Shown here: positions 57,853 through 64,000 of the stretch, in pieces | Numbering within the stretch: position 1 is the first letter of the stretch | Layout of the letters: each line of letters opens with the position of its first letter | Assembly: GCA_902799655.1 (NCBI GenBank) | Contig: CADCBH010000005.1 | Span: forward strand, 1 to 64,000 | Source: an uncultured Bacteroidales bacterium | GTDB lineage: Bacteria > Bacteroidota > Bacteroidia > Bacteroidales > Bacteroidaceae | Reading direction: 5' to 3' | Length of the DNA stretch: 64,000 bases | Made by a program: the position numbers and the translations under genes | Notes under the pieces: model-generated | Seen by the model: the letters and a program-made list of their open reading frames with translations, nothing else | What the model was told of the DNA's origin: nothing | Database searches by the model: none

Positions 57853-58083
57853 ATGGCGAAACTAAAAGGCGCCATTGTGGTGGATACTGAAAGGTGTAAG
57901 GGATGCAGCCTCTGCATTATCGCCTGCCCCCAGAAAGTAATCGCCCTGGCCAACAAAGTGAATCTGCACGGTTATCCTTATGTGGAGGCTGTCAACGAAG
58001 AAGCCTGCGTAGGCTGTGCTTCGTGTGGCATCGTCTGCCCAGATGGATGTATCACCGTGTATCGTAAAAGAGTGGAGGAGTAA
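57853..58083 (+). CDS. 2-oxoacid:ferredoxin oxidoreductase, ferredoxin-like (delta) subunit
   Basis: 76-residue two-cluster ferredoxin: CKGCSLCIIACP and CVGCASCGIVCP each ligate a 4Fe-4S cluster. It passes electrons from the oxidoreductase encoded by the following three genes to ferredoxin. The next gene starts 2 bases after its stop. Confidence 0.93.
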   Translation: MAKLKGAIVVDTERCKGCSLCIIACPQKVIALANKVNLHGYPYVEAVNEEACVGCASCGIVCPDGCITVYRKRVEE

Positions 58084-58085
58084 GA

Positions 58086-59168
58086 ATGGAGAAAGAAGTT
58101 GTATTGATGAAAGGCAATGAGGCTATCGCCCATGCTGCCATTCGTTGCGGATGCGACGGCTATTTCGGCTATCCTATTACTCCGCAGAGTGAAGTGATTG
58201 AGACGTTAGCAGAGCTGAAGCCCTGGGAAACCACTGGTATGCAGGTGGTTCAGGCTGAGAGTGAGCTGGCATCGATTTACATGGTCTATGGTGCCGCTGG
58301 CGCAGGCAAGCGTGCGATGACTTCCTCGTCATCACCTGGTGTAGCCCTGATGCAAGAGGGTATCACCTACATGGCTGGTGCCGAGGTGCCTGGCGTGTTT
58401 GTCAATGTACAGCGCGGAGGTCCTGGTTTGGGTACTATCCAGCCTTCACAGGGTGACTATTTCCAGGCAACCCGTGGTGGTGGTAATGGTGACTACAAGG
58501 TCATTGTGCTCGCTCCTTCTTCTGTACAGGAGATGGCTGATTTCGTGGATCTCGCTTTCGAGTTGGCTTTCAAGTATCGTAACCCTGCCATGATTCTCTC
58601 CGATGGTGTCATCGGTCAGATGATGGAGAAAGTGGTGCTGCCGCCTTTTAAGCCTCGCCGTACTGATGAGGAGGTCATCAAGCAGTGTCCTTGGGCATCA
58701 ACTGGTAAACCCAAGAACAGAGACCGAGTTGTGATCACTTCTCTGGAATTAAAGCCTGAGATTATGGAGCAGCGTAATATTGCTCTCCAGGAGAAATATG
58801 CCAAGATTCAGGAGAACGAGGTTCGCTTTGAAGAGCAGCAGATGGATGATGCAGAGTATGCGATTGTCGCTTTCGGTAGTGCTGCCCGTATTGCTGAGAA
58901 GTCTGTCGAGATAGCTCGTGAGCAGGGTATCAAGGTCGGTTTGTTCCGTCCTATCACATTGTTCCCATTCCCAACCCAGCAGATTGCTGCCTTGTCGAAG
59001 AAGGTGAAGGGTATTCTTGTCGCTGAAATCAACGCAGGCCAGATGGTACAGGATGTTCGCCTCGCTGTGAACGGTGCTGTGCCCGTAGAGCAGTTTGGTC
59101 GTCTGGGAGGTATCGTTCCTGATCCTGAGGAAATAGTTAATGCCTTACGGCATTTAATTAAGAATTAA
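58086..59168 (+). CDS. vorB: 2-oxoacid:ferredoxin oxidoreductase alpha subunit (VorB type)
   Basis: 360-residue pyrimidine-binding/C-terminal subunit. It has CDGYFGYPITPQSE, VQAESELASIYMVYGAA (thiamine-activating Glu region), TSSSSPGVALMQEG and a long C-terminal domain. The complex oxidises a 2-oxoacid with CoA to an acyl-CoA, CO2 and reduced ferredoxin. Annotation as VorB (branched-chain 2-oxoacid) versus KorA (2-oxoglutarate) cannot be decided by reading. A 150-base repeat tract separates it from the beta subunit gene, unusual within this operon. Confidence 0.92.
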   Translation: MEKEVVLMKGNEAIAHAAIRCGCDGYFGYPITPQSEVIETLAELKPWETTGMQVVQAESELASIYMVYGAAGAGKRAMTSSSSPGVALMQEGITYMAGAEVPGVFVNVQRGGPGLGTIQPSQGDYFQATRGGGNGDYKVIVLAPSSVQEMADFVDLAFELAFKYRNPAMILSDGVIGQMMEKVVLPPFKPRRTDEEVIKQCPWASTGKPKNRDRVVITSLELKPEIMEQRNIALQEKYAKIQENEVRFEEQQMDDAEYAIVAFGSAARIAEKSVEIAREQGIKVGLFRPITLFPFPTQQIAALSKKVKGILVAEINAGQMVQDVRLAVNGAVPVEQFGRLGGIVPDPEEIVNALRHLIKN

Positions 59169-59318
59169 GAGTTAAGAATTAAGAGTTGTCGGCTTTGCCG
59201 ATTAAGAATTAACAATTAAGAAGTAAGTCGTTGTATGATAATTCTAAATTCATAATTTAAAATCACAGCGAAGCGAGAATAACTCTAAATTCTAAATTCT
59301 AAAATCTAAATTCAAAGA
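59165..59318. repeat. AGAATTAAGAGTTAAG repeat tract inside the oxidoreductase operon
   Basis: Units of TTAAGAATTAAGAG, a hairpin CGGCTTTGCCG, ACAGCGAAGCGAGAAT, then CTCTAAATTCTAAATTC units. It splits the alpha and beta subunit genes; no promoter box is obvious. Confidence 0.75.
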
Positions 59319-59320
59319 TT

Positions 59321-60094
59321 ATGGATAGAAATCAAATAGTTCAGCCAGAGAACATCGTCTGCAAGAAACCTACATTGATGAACGACAATAATATGCACTA
59401 CTGCCCGGGCTGTAGCCATGGTGTGGTGCATAAGCTGATTGCTGAAGTCATTGAGGAGATGGGAATGGAAGACAAGGCCGTAGGTGTATCACCCGTTGGT
59501 TGTGCTGTCTTCGCGTACAATTATATTGATATTGACTGGCAGGAAGCTGCCCATGGACGTGCACCCGCACTGGCTACTGGTATCAAGCGCTGTTGGCCCG
59601 ACCGTCTGGTGTTTACCTATCAGGGTGATGGTGACTTGGCTTGTATTGGTACCTGTGAGACCATTCATGCCTTAAACCGTGGCGAGAATATCGTGATTAT
59701 TTTCGTGAACAATGCCATTTATGGTATGACGGGTGGTCAGATGGCGCCTACTACACTGATTGGTCAGAAGACTTCAACCTGTCCTTATGGCCGTGATCCT
59801 CAGATTCATGGATATCCCTTGAAGATGGCAGATATCGCTGCTGGTCTTGAAGGTACATGCTATGTAACACGCCAGAGTGTGGAGAGTGTGGGTTCTATAT
59901 TGAAGGCCAAGAAGGCGTTGCGTAAGGCTTTTGAAGCTTCGATGGCCGGTAAAGGCTCATCGCTCGTAGAGTTCGTCTCTACCTGTAATAGCGGTTGGAA
60001 ACTTACGCCGGCAAAGGCTAATGAATGGATGAAGGAGAATATGTTCCCCTTCTATCCCAAAGGTGACCTGAAAGATACGACGGGTGAGAAGTAA
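59321..60094 (+). CDS. 2-oxoacid:ferredoxin oxidoreductase beta (TPP) subunit
   Basis: 257-residue thiamine-diphosphate subunit with YCPGCSHGVVHKL, YQGDGDLACIG and NNAIYGMTGGQMAPTT, the standard cofactor motifs. The family resembles KorB/VorA. It requires the alpha and delta subunits encoded just upstream and the gamma subunit downstream. Confidence 0.93.
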   Translation: MDRNQIVQPENIVCKKPTLMNDNNMHYCPGCSHGVVHKLIAEVIEEMGMEDKAVGVSPVGCAVFAYNYIDIDWQEAAHGRAPALATGIKRCWPDRLVFTYQGDGDLACIGTCETIHALNRGENIVIIFVNNAIYGMTGGQMAPTTLIGQKTSTCPYGRDPQIHGYPLKMADIAAGLEGTCYVTRQSVESVGSILKAKKALRKAFEASMAGKGSSLVEFVSTCNSGWKLTPAKANEWMKENMFPFYPKGDLKDTTGEK

Positions 60095-60121
60095 GATGTA
60101 AGTAGTAAGATGTAAGAAGTT

Positions 60122-60664
60122 ATGAAGAAAGAAATAATTATCAGTGGTTTCGGAGGTCAGGGCGTACTTTCAATGGGTAAGATTCTGGCCTATTCAGGAC
60201 TGATGGAGGATAAAGAGGTCACTTGGATGCCCGCTTATGGTCCCGAACAGCGTGGTGGTACCGCCAATGTGACGGTCATCGTCAGCGACGAGCGTATTTC
60301 TTCGCCCATTCTCAGCAAGTATGACATAGCTGTGGTTCTCAACCAGCCTTCGCTCGAGAAGTTTGAACCGAAGATCAAACCCGGTGGCATTCTTATCTAT
60401 GATGGTTTCGGTATTATCAACAAGCCAACTCGCAAGGATATCACCATCTATGAGATCAACGCCATGGACAAGGCTGCTGAGATGAAGAATGGTAAGGTGT
60501 TCAACATGATTGTGCTTGGCGGACTGTTGAAGGTGGCTCCTGTCGTGAGCAGCAAAGGTGTGGAGAAGGCTCTCTTCAAGACGCTTCCTGAGCGTCACCA
60601 TTCGCTGATTCCACTTAATATGCAGGCCATCGAAGAGGGTGGAAAGATCATCCGCGAGATGTAG
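60122..60664 (+). CDS. 2-oxoacid:ferredoxin oxidoreductase gamma subunit
   Basis: 180-residue gamma subunit: IISGFGGQGVLSMGKIL at the start, then AYGPEQRGGTANVTV. Completes the four-subunit enzyme. The gap before it (60095-60121) is made of GTAAGATGTAAG units, another short repeat within the operon. Confidence 0.92.
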   Translation: MKKEIIISGFGGQGVLSMGKILAYSGLMEDKEVTWMPAYGPEQRGGTANVTVIVSDERISSPILSKYDIAVVLNQPSLEKFEPKIKPGGILIYDGFGIINKPTRKDITIYEINAMDKAAEMKNGKVFNMIVLGGLLKVAPVVSSKGVEKALFKTLPERHHSLIPLNMQAIEEGGKIIREM

Positions 60665-60768
60665 TCATTCCGCGTGCATTGAGTATGTTTTTTTACGGCA
60701 AAGTTAAGAATTAGCGCATATATTCACGTTTTTTACAAAAAAACTTGGAAGTTAAGCATTTTTTTTGT

Positions 60769-60775
60769 TACTTTG
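60769..60775 (+). promoter_or_regulatory. Promoter of the OmpA-family gene
   Basis: TACTTTG with TTG at 60745-60747, about 21 bases upstream; 57 bases before the ATG at 60833. A strong-expression type leader precedes the gene. Confidence 0.6.
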
Positions 60776-60832
60776 CAACTGTGAATTAGTAAAAGGAATT
60801 AATTATTGATATCATTAACTGTTTAAACAACA

Positions 60833-62020
60833 ATGAAGAAATTATTTTTAATGCTTGCTGTTGCTATGCTGACTGTTTCAGCTAACGCACAGAAAACTGC
60901 TGTTACAGCTAACAAGGCTGGTGACAACTGGTATGTTGGTGCCAATATTGGTATCGCTACTCCCGTCTCTAAGTATGATGTTTCCGGTGAGTCTTATGGT
61001 CGTCTGAAGGGCTTTGCTCCTAAGTTGGGTATTCGTGTCGGTAAAAACCTGACGACTGTATTCGGTCTTGCTTTGGATGCTGACGTGTATATGGCAGCTA
61101 CCAAGAAGTCTATGATGGATCAGAAGACTTTCATTGACGGTCTGAATGTTGACATTATGGGTACTTTCAACCTGAGCAATGCCTTCGCTGGCTATCAGGG
61201 ACAGCCCCGTTGCTTTGAGGTGATTGCCCTCGTTGGTGGTGGTTACAGCCGCGTTTTCGGTGGTGGTTCTGCCGGTCTGAATGGTAAGGGTGCTTTTGAT
61301 TTTGCCTTTAACCTCGGTGCTGACAAGGCATGGCAGATCTATATCGAGCCTGCTCTCGTTCTTGGTCAGCCTATCCCCACATGGTCAAACCCTCTCCGCA
61401 AGTCTAATGACAAGTGGAACTTCATGGGTCAGCTGAGCATTGGTTTCAACTACAAGTTCGGCAACTCTAACGGTTCTCACAACTTCAAGGTTGAGCAGCT
61501 CCGCGACCAGGCTGAGATTGACGGTCTGAACGCTAAGATCAACGAGCTCCGTGCTGACAATCAGGCTAAGGATGGTAAGATCGCTGCTGACGGTCGCACT
61601 ATTGCTGACCTGAAAGCTAAGCTCGCCGCTTGCCAGGCTCGTCCTTCACAGACCATTGTTGAGGAGCGCATCATCAAGGAGACTAGCGCTACGCTGCAGC
61701 CTATCGTTATCTTCGGTCAGGGTAAGACCACTGTTGACGCTGCTGGTATGGCTAGCTGTGAGATGGTTGCTAAGTACATGAAGAACCACAAGGATTCTAA
61801 GATCAAGATTCTTGGTTTTGCTTCTCCCGAAGGTTCTAAGGAGGTTAACGACCGCATTGCTAAGCAGCGTGCTGAGGCTGTGAAGAACGTGCTGATCAAG
61901 AAGTACAAGATTGCTGCCAACCGTCTGACTGCTGAAGGTCTGGGCGCTACCGACAAGCTGTCTTCTGAGAACGACTTCAACCGCGTTGCTAAGTTCGTCG
62001 ACATTACTGCTGAGAAGTAA
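60833..62020 (+). CDS. OmpA-family outer-membrane protein
   Basis: 395-residue porin-like protein. Signal peptide (LFLMLAVAMLTVSANAQ), an N-terminal beta-barrel region (residues about 25-215), and a short coiled-coil (ELRADNQAKDGKIAADGRT). The OmpA peptidoglycan-binding domain follows (ILGFASPEGSKEVNDRIAKQ, LTAEGLGATDKL). Codon use is strongly biased to a few codons, as in highly expressed genes. It has its own promoter and terminator, so it is a single-gene transcript. Confidence 0.92.
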   Translation: MKKLFLMLAVAMLTVSANAQKTAVTANKAGDNWYVGANIGIATPVSKYDVSGESYGRLKGFAPKLGIRVGKNLTTVFGLALDADVYMAATKKSMMDQKTFIDGLNVDIMGTFNLSNAFAGYQGQPRCFEVIALVGGGYSRVFGGGSAGLNGKGAFDFAFNLGADKAWQIYIEPALVLGQPIPTWSNPLRKSNDKWNFMGQLSIGFNYKFGNSNGSHNFKVEQLRDQAEIDGLNAKINELRADNQAKDGKIAADGRTIADLKAKLAACQARPSQTIVEERIIKETSATLQPIVIFGQGKTTVDAAGMASCEMVAKYMKNHKDSKIKILGFASPEGSKEVNDRIAKQRAEAVKNVLIKKYKIAANRLTAEGLGATDKLSSENDFNRVAKFVDITAEK

Positions 62021-62050
62021 TTAGAAATTATTATATAATTCTCTACAAAT

Positions 62051-62083
62051 CCCCGCAATGATAAGATTGCGGGGATTTTTTCT
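62051..62083 (+). terminator. Intrinsic terminator after the OmpA-family gene
   Basis: Stem CCCCGCAAT / ATTGCGGGG with loop GATAAG, then T6. High confidence rho-independent terminator. Confidence 0.92.
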
Positions 62084-62115
62084 TTCATTTTGTTGGCTAA
62101 TTATGGAAAAAGGTG

Positions 62116-62123
62116 TATCTTTG
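62116..62123 (+). promoter_or_regulatory. Promoter -7 box of ilvD
   Basis: TATCTTTG with TTG at 62093-62095 spaced 20 bases, 29 bases before the ilvD start at 62153. It lies in the reading frame extension upstream of that ATG, supporting the shorter start. Confidence 0.75.
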
Positions 62124-62152
62124 CATCTCAAATCAATAGAAACCAAGAAGAT

Positions 62153-63955
62153 ATGAAACATCCATTGCGTAGTGCGGTATGTACTGAAGGACGTAGAATG
62201 GCTGGAGCGCGTGCGCTCTGGGTCGCTACAGGTATGAAACAGGAGCAGTTTGGTAAACCCATTATTGCCATTGTCAACTCATTCACCCAGTTTGTACCTG
62301 GTCATACCCATCTGCATGAGATTGGTCAGATTGTTCGTGAGGAGATTGAGAAGATGGGCTGTTATGCTGCTGAGTTCAATACCATTGCCATTGACGATGG
62401 TATTGCCATGGGTCATGATGGCATGCTCTACTCGCTGCCCTCACGTGACATCATTGCTGACAGCGTAGAATATATGGTGAATGCCCACAAAGCAGACGCT
62501 ATGATCTGTATCTCCAACTGTGATAAGGTGACGCCAGGTATGCTGATGGCTTCGATGCGTCTGAATATCCCAACGGTTTTCTGTTCGGGTGGCCCGATGG
62601 AGGCTGGTCGCTGGCGTGGTGAGAATGCCGACCTAATTACTGCAATGGTGAAGGGGGCAGATCCTTCTGTCACAGACGAGGAGATGAAGGAGATAGAGGC
62701 TTGTGCTTGTCCGGGATGTGGCTCATGCTCAGGTATGTTTACAGCCAATTCAATGAATTCGCTAACCGAGGCTATCGGTTTGTCGTTGCCTGGTAATGGT
62801 ACTATTCTCGCTACACATACCAATCGTATTGAATTGTTCAAGGCTGCTGCCCGTCAGGTTGTGAAGAATGCTTTCGCCTATTACGAAAATGGTGATGAGA
62901 GTGTACTGCCTCGTCATATTGCAACTCGTAAAGCCTTTATGAATGCGATGGCTTTGGATATCGCCATGGGTGGCAGTACCAATACTGTGCTCCATCTGTT
63001 GGCTGTTGCCCAGGAGGCTGGTACTGACTTTACCATGAAGGATATTGATGCCTTAAGTAGGAAGGTTCCCTGTCTCTGCAAGTTGGCTCCTAACACCCAG
63101 AAGTATAGCGTTCAGGAGTGTGGACGTGCTGGTGGCATCCTCGGTATTCTCAATGAATTGAATAAAGGTGGTCTGATTGACGGTTCTGCTCCGCGTGTTG
63201 ATGGAATGACACTGGCTGAGGCGATGGAGAAATACGATATTACTAGTACGACTAGTGATACTAGTGCTACTAGCATCTACCACTCTGCTCCTGGCAACCG
63301 TTTCTCAACGAAGATGGGATCCCAGTCGGAAGAGTGGGAGAGTCTAGATACCGATCGTGCCAATGGTTGTATCCGTGACTTGGAACATGCCTATACCAAG
63401 GATGGTGGCTTGGCTGTCCTTTTTGGCAATATTGCCCAGGATGGTTGTGTCGTCAAGACTGCAGGTGTAGATGAGTCGCTTTGGCACTTCGAAGGTCCTG
63501 CCGTCTGTTTTGACTCTCAGGAAGATGCTTGCGAGGGAATCCTTGGAGGCAAGGTGAAAAAGGGTGATTGCGTGGTCATTACCCACGAAGGACCCAAAGG
63601 AGGCCCTGGTATGCAGGAAATGCTTTATCCCACAAGTTATATCAAGAGTATGCATCTTGGTAAGGAGTGTGCGCTGATTACCGATGGCCGTTTCTCTGGT
63701 GGTACCAGTGGACTGAGTATCGGACATATCTCACCTGAGGCTGCCAATGGTGGTAATATCGGTAAGATCAAGGATGGCGATATCATTGTGATAGATATTC
63801 CTTCGCGTTCGATTAGCGTTAAACTGAGCGATGAAGAATTGGCTGCCAGACCACAGCAGCCTCTGAAGCGCAATCGCGTGGTTTCAAAGGCGCTGAGAGC
63901 TTATGCACAGAGTGTAAGCAGCGCAGACAAAGGCGGAATAAGGATTATAGAATAA
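62153..63955 (+). CDS. ilvD: Dihydroxy-acid dehydratase
   Basis: 600-residue Fe-S dehydratase of the isoleucine/valine pathway, converting dihydroxy-acids to 2-oxoacids. Cluster cysteines are in [10 protein letters not shown] and [12 protein letters not shown]. It begins [16 protein letters not shown]; an upstream start would sit on the promoter. A block of [11 protein letters not shown] (about 364-374) lies where most homologues have a similar-length variable linker and is encoded by ACTAGT-rich triplets. The acetolactate synthase gene starts one base after the stop, completing a biosynthetic operon. Confidence 0.97.
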   Translation: MKHPLRSAVCTEGRRMAGARALWVATGMKQEQFGKPIIAIVNSFTQFVPGHTHLHEIGQIVREEIEKMGCYAAEFNTIAIDDGIAMGHDGMLYSLPSRDIIADSVEYMVNAHKADAMICISNCDKVTPGMLMASMRLNIPTVFCSGGPMEAGRWRGENADLITAMVKGADPSVTDEEMKEIEACACPGCGSCSGMFTANSMNSLTEAIGLSLPGNGTILATHTNRIELFKAAARQVVKNAFAYYENGDESVLPRHIATRKAFMNAMALDIAMGGSTNTVLHLLAVAQEAGTDFTMKDIDALSRKVPCLCKLAPNTQKYSVQECGRAGGILGILNELNKGGLIDGSAPRVDGMTLAEAMEKYDITSTTSDTSATSIYHSAPGNRFSTKMGSQSEEWESLDTDRANGCIRDLEHAYTKDGGLAVLFGNIAQDGCVVKTAGVDESLWHFEGPAVCFDSQEDACEGILGGKVKKGDCVVITHEGPKGGPGMQEMLYPTSYIKSMHLGKECALITDGRFSGGTSGLSIGHISPEAANGGNIGKIKDGDIIVIDIPSRSISVKLSDEELAARPQQPLKRNRVVSKALRAYAQSVSSADKGGIRIIE

Positions 63956-63956
63956 T

Positions 63957-64000
63957 ATGCTGAAAGATAGAATTACAGGAGCTAAAGCGCTGATGAGGGC
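63957..64000 (+). CDS. ilvB: Acetolactate synthase large subunit, 3' end outside window
   Basis: Only the first 14 codons are visible (MLKDRITGAKALMR). They match the usual start of IlvB (ITGAEALIR type), and the gene follows ilvD by one base, the standard order in Bacteroidota. The call relies mainly on context. Confidence 0.6.
   Translation, partial: MLKDRITGAKALMR

Noticed and set aside
1-64000. tRNA and rRNA genes
   Set aside because: No cloverleaf with a TTCRANN arm or rRNA core sequence was noticed on either strand; a proper scan was not possible by eye.

Overview
The window looks like a chromosomal segment of a Prevotella-type Bacteroidota (Prevotellaceae). The reasons are the Bacteroidota promoter signature (TAnnTTTG -7 boxes, no obvious Shine-Dalgarno sites), lineage-typical families (GldB-like lipoprotein, DUF4835, DUF4861, DUF4301, DUF3127, the amidase/smalltalk/HU trio), and the gene order dnaN, exonuclease, coaBC, DUF4835, recN. 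The species assignment is an inference.

Layout. (1) 1-12.6 kb is the end of a surface-polysaccharide locus on the + strand: glycosyltransferase, initiating phosphoglycosyl transferase, PglD/NeuD-like acyltransferase, then a tightly overlapping run of acyl carrier protein, two short-chain dehydrogenases, a split transketolase, a metallo-hydrolase, an AMP ligase and a LuxE-LuxC fusion, closed by a nucleotidyltransferase and a DegT aminotransferase. It reads as a pathway that activates an acyl group, reduces it to an aldehyde and builds it into an unusual sugar or substituent. (2) 12.6-36.6 kb is accessory DNA. It holds an FRG-FRG-DUF4209 operon (candidate defence), the amidase/smalltalk/HU group, a replicon-like module (primase, RepA-like ATPase, small HTH-like protein with 22-bp spaced iterons, Panacea toxin-antitoxin, GxxExxY protein) whose genes are separated by copies of one structured multi-hairpin repeat, an ATPase-nuclease, a RhuM protein, several small four-helix-bundle and helicase-associated-domain genes sitting inside low-complexity repeats, and a sugar-nucleotide epimerase invaded by a DUF559 nuclease domain and followed by a GIY-YIG nuclease gene plus a second copy of the epimerase 3' end. 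(3) 34.9-50.5 kb is mostly housekeeping: superoxide dismutase, DNA-repair genes, a sugar isomerase, dnaB, recN, coaBC and dnaN. (4) 50.7-56.3 kb is a polysaccharide export/chain-length/CapD operon. (5) 56.3-64 kb holds DUF4301, a four-subunit 2-oxoacid:ferredoxin oxidoreductase, an OmpA-family porin, ilvD and the start of ilvB.

The unifying oddity is repeat invasion. Short repeats of many families sit between genes and also, in frame, inside conserved proteins: amidase, HU, primase, RepA, ATPase, epimerase, superoxide dismutase, AlkD-like, glycosylase-like, DUF4861 and CoaBC. Several repeat families sit directly beside, or contain, a small nuclease or small-protein gene (DUF559, GIY-YIG, four-helix bundle, helicase-associated domain). 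The best candidates for undescribed biology are the covarying multi-hairpin repeat of the 19.8-26.4 kb module, the in-frame palindromic inserts, and the two nuclease invasions of the epimerase.
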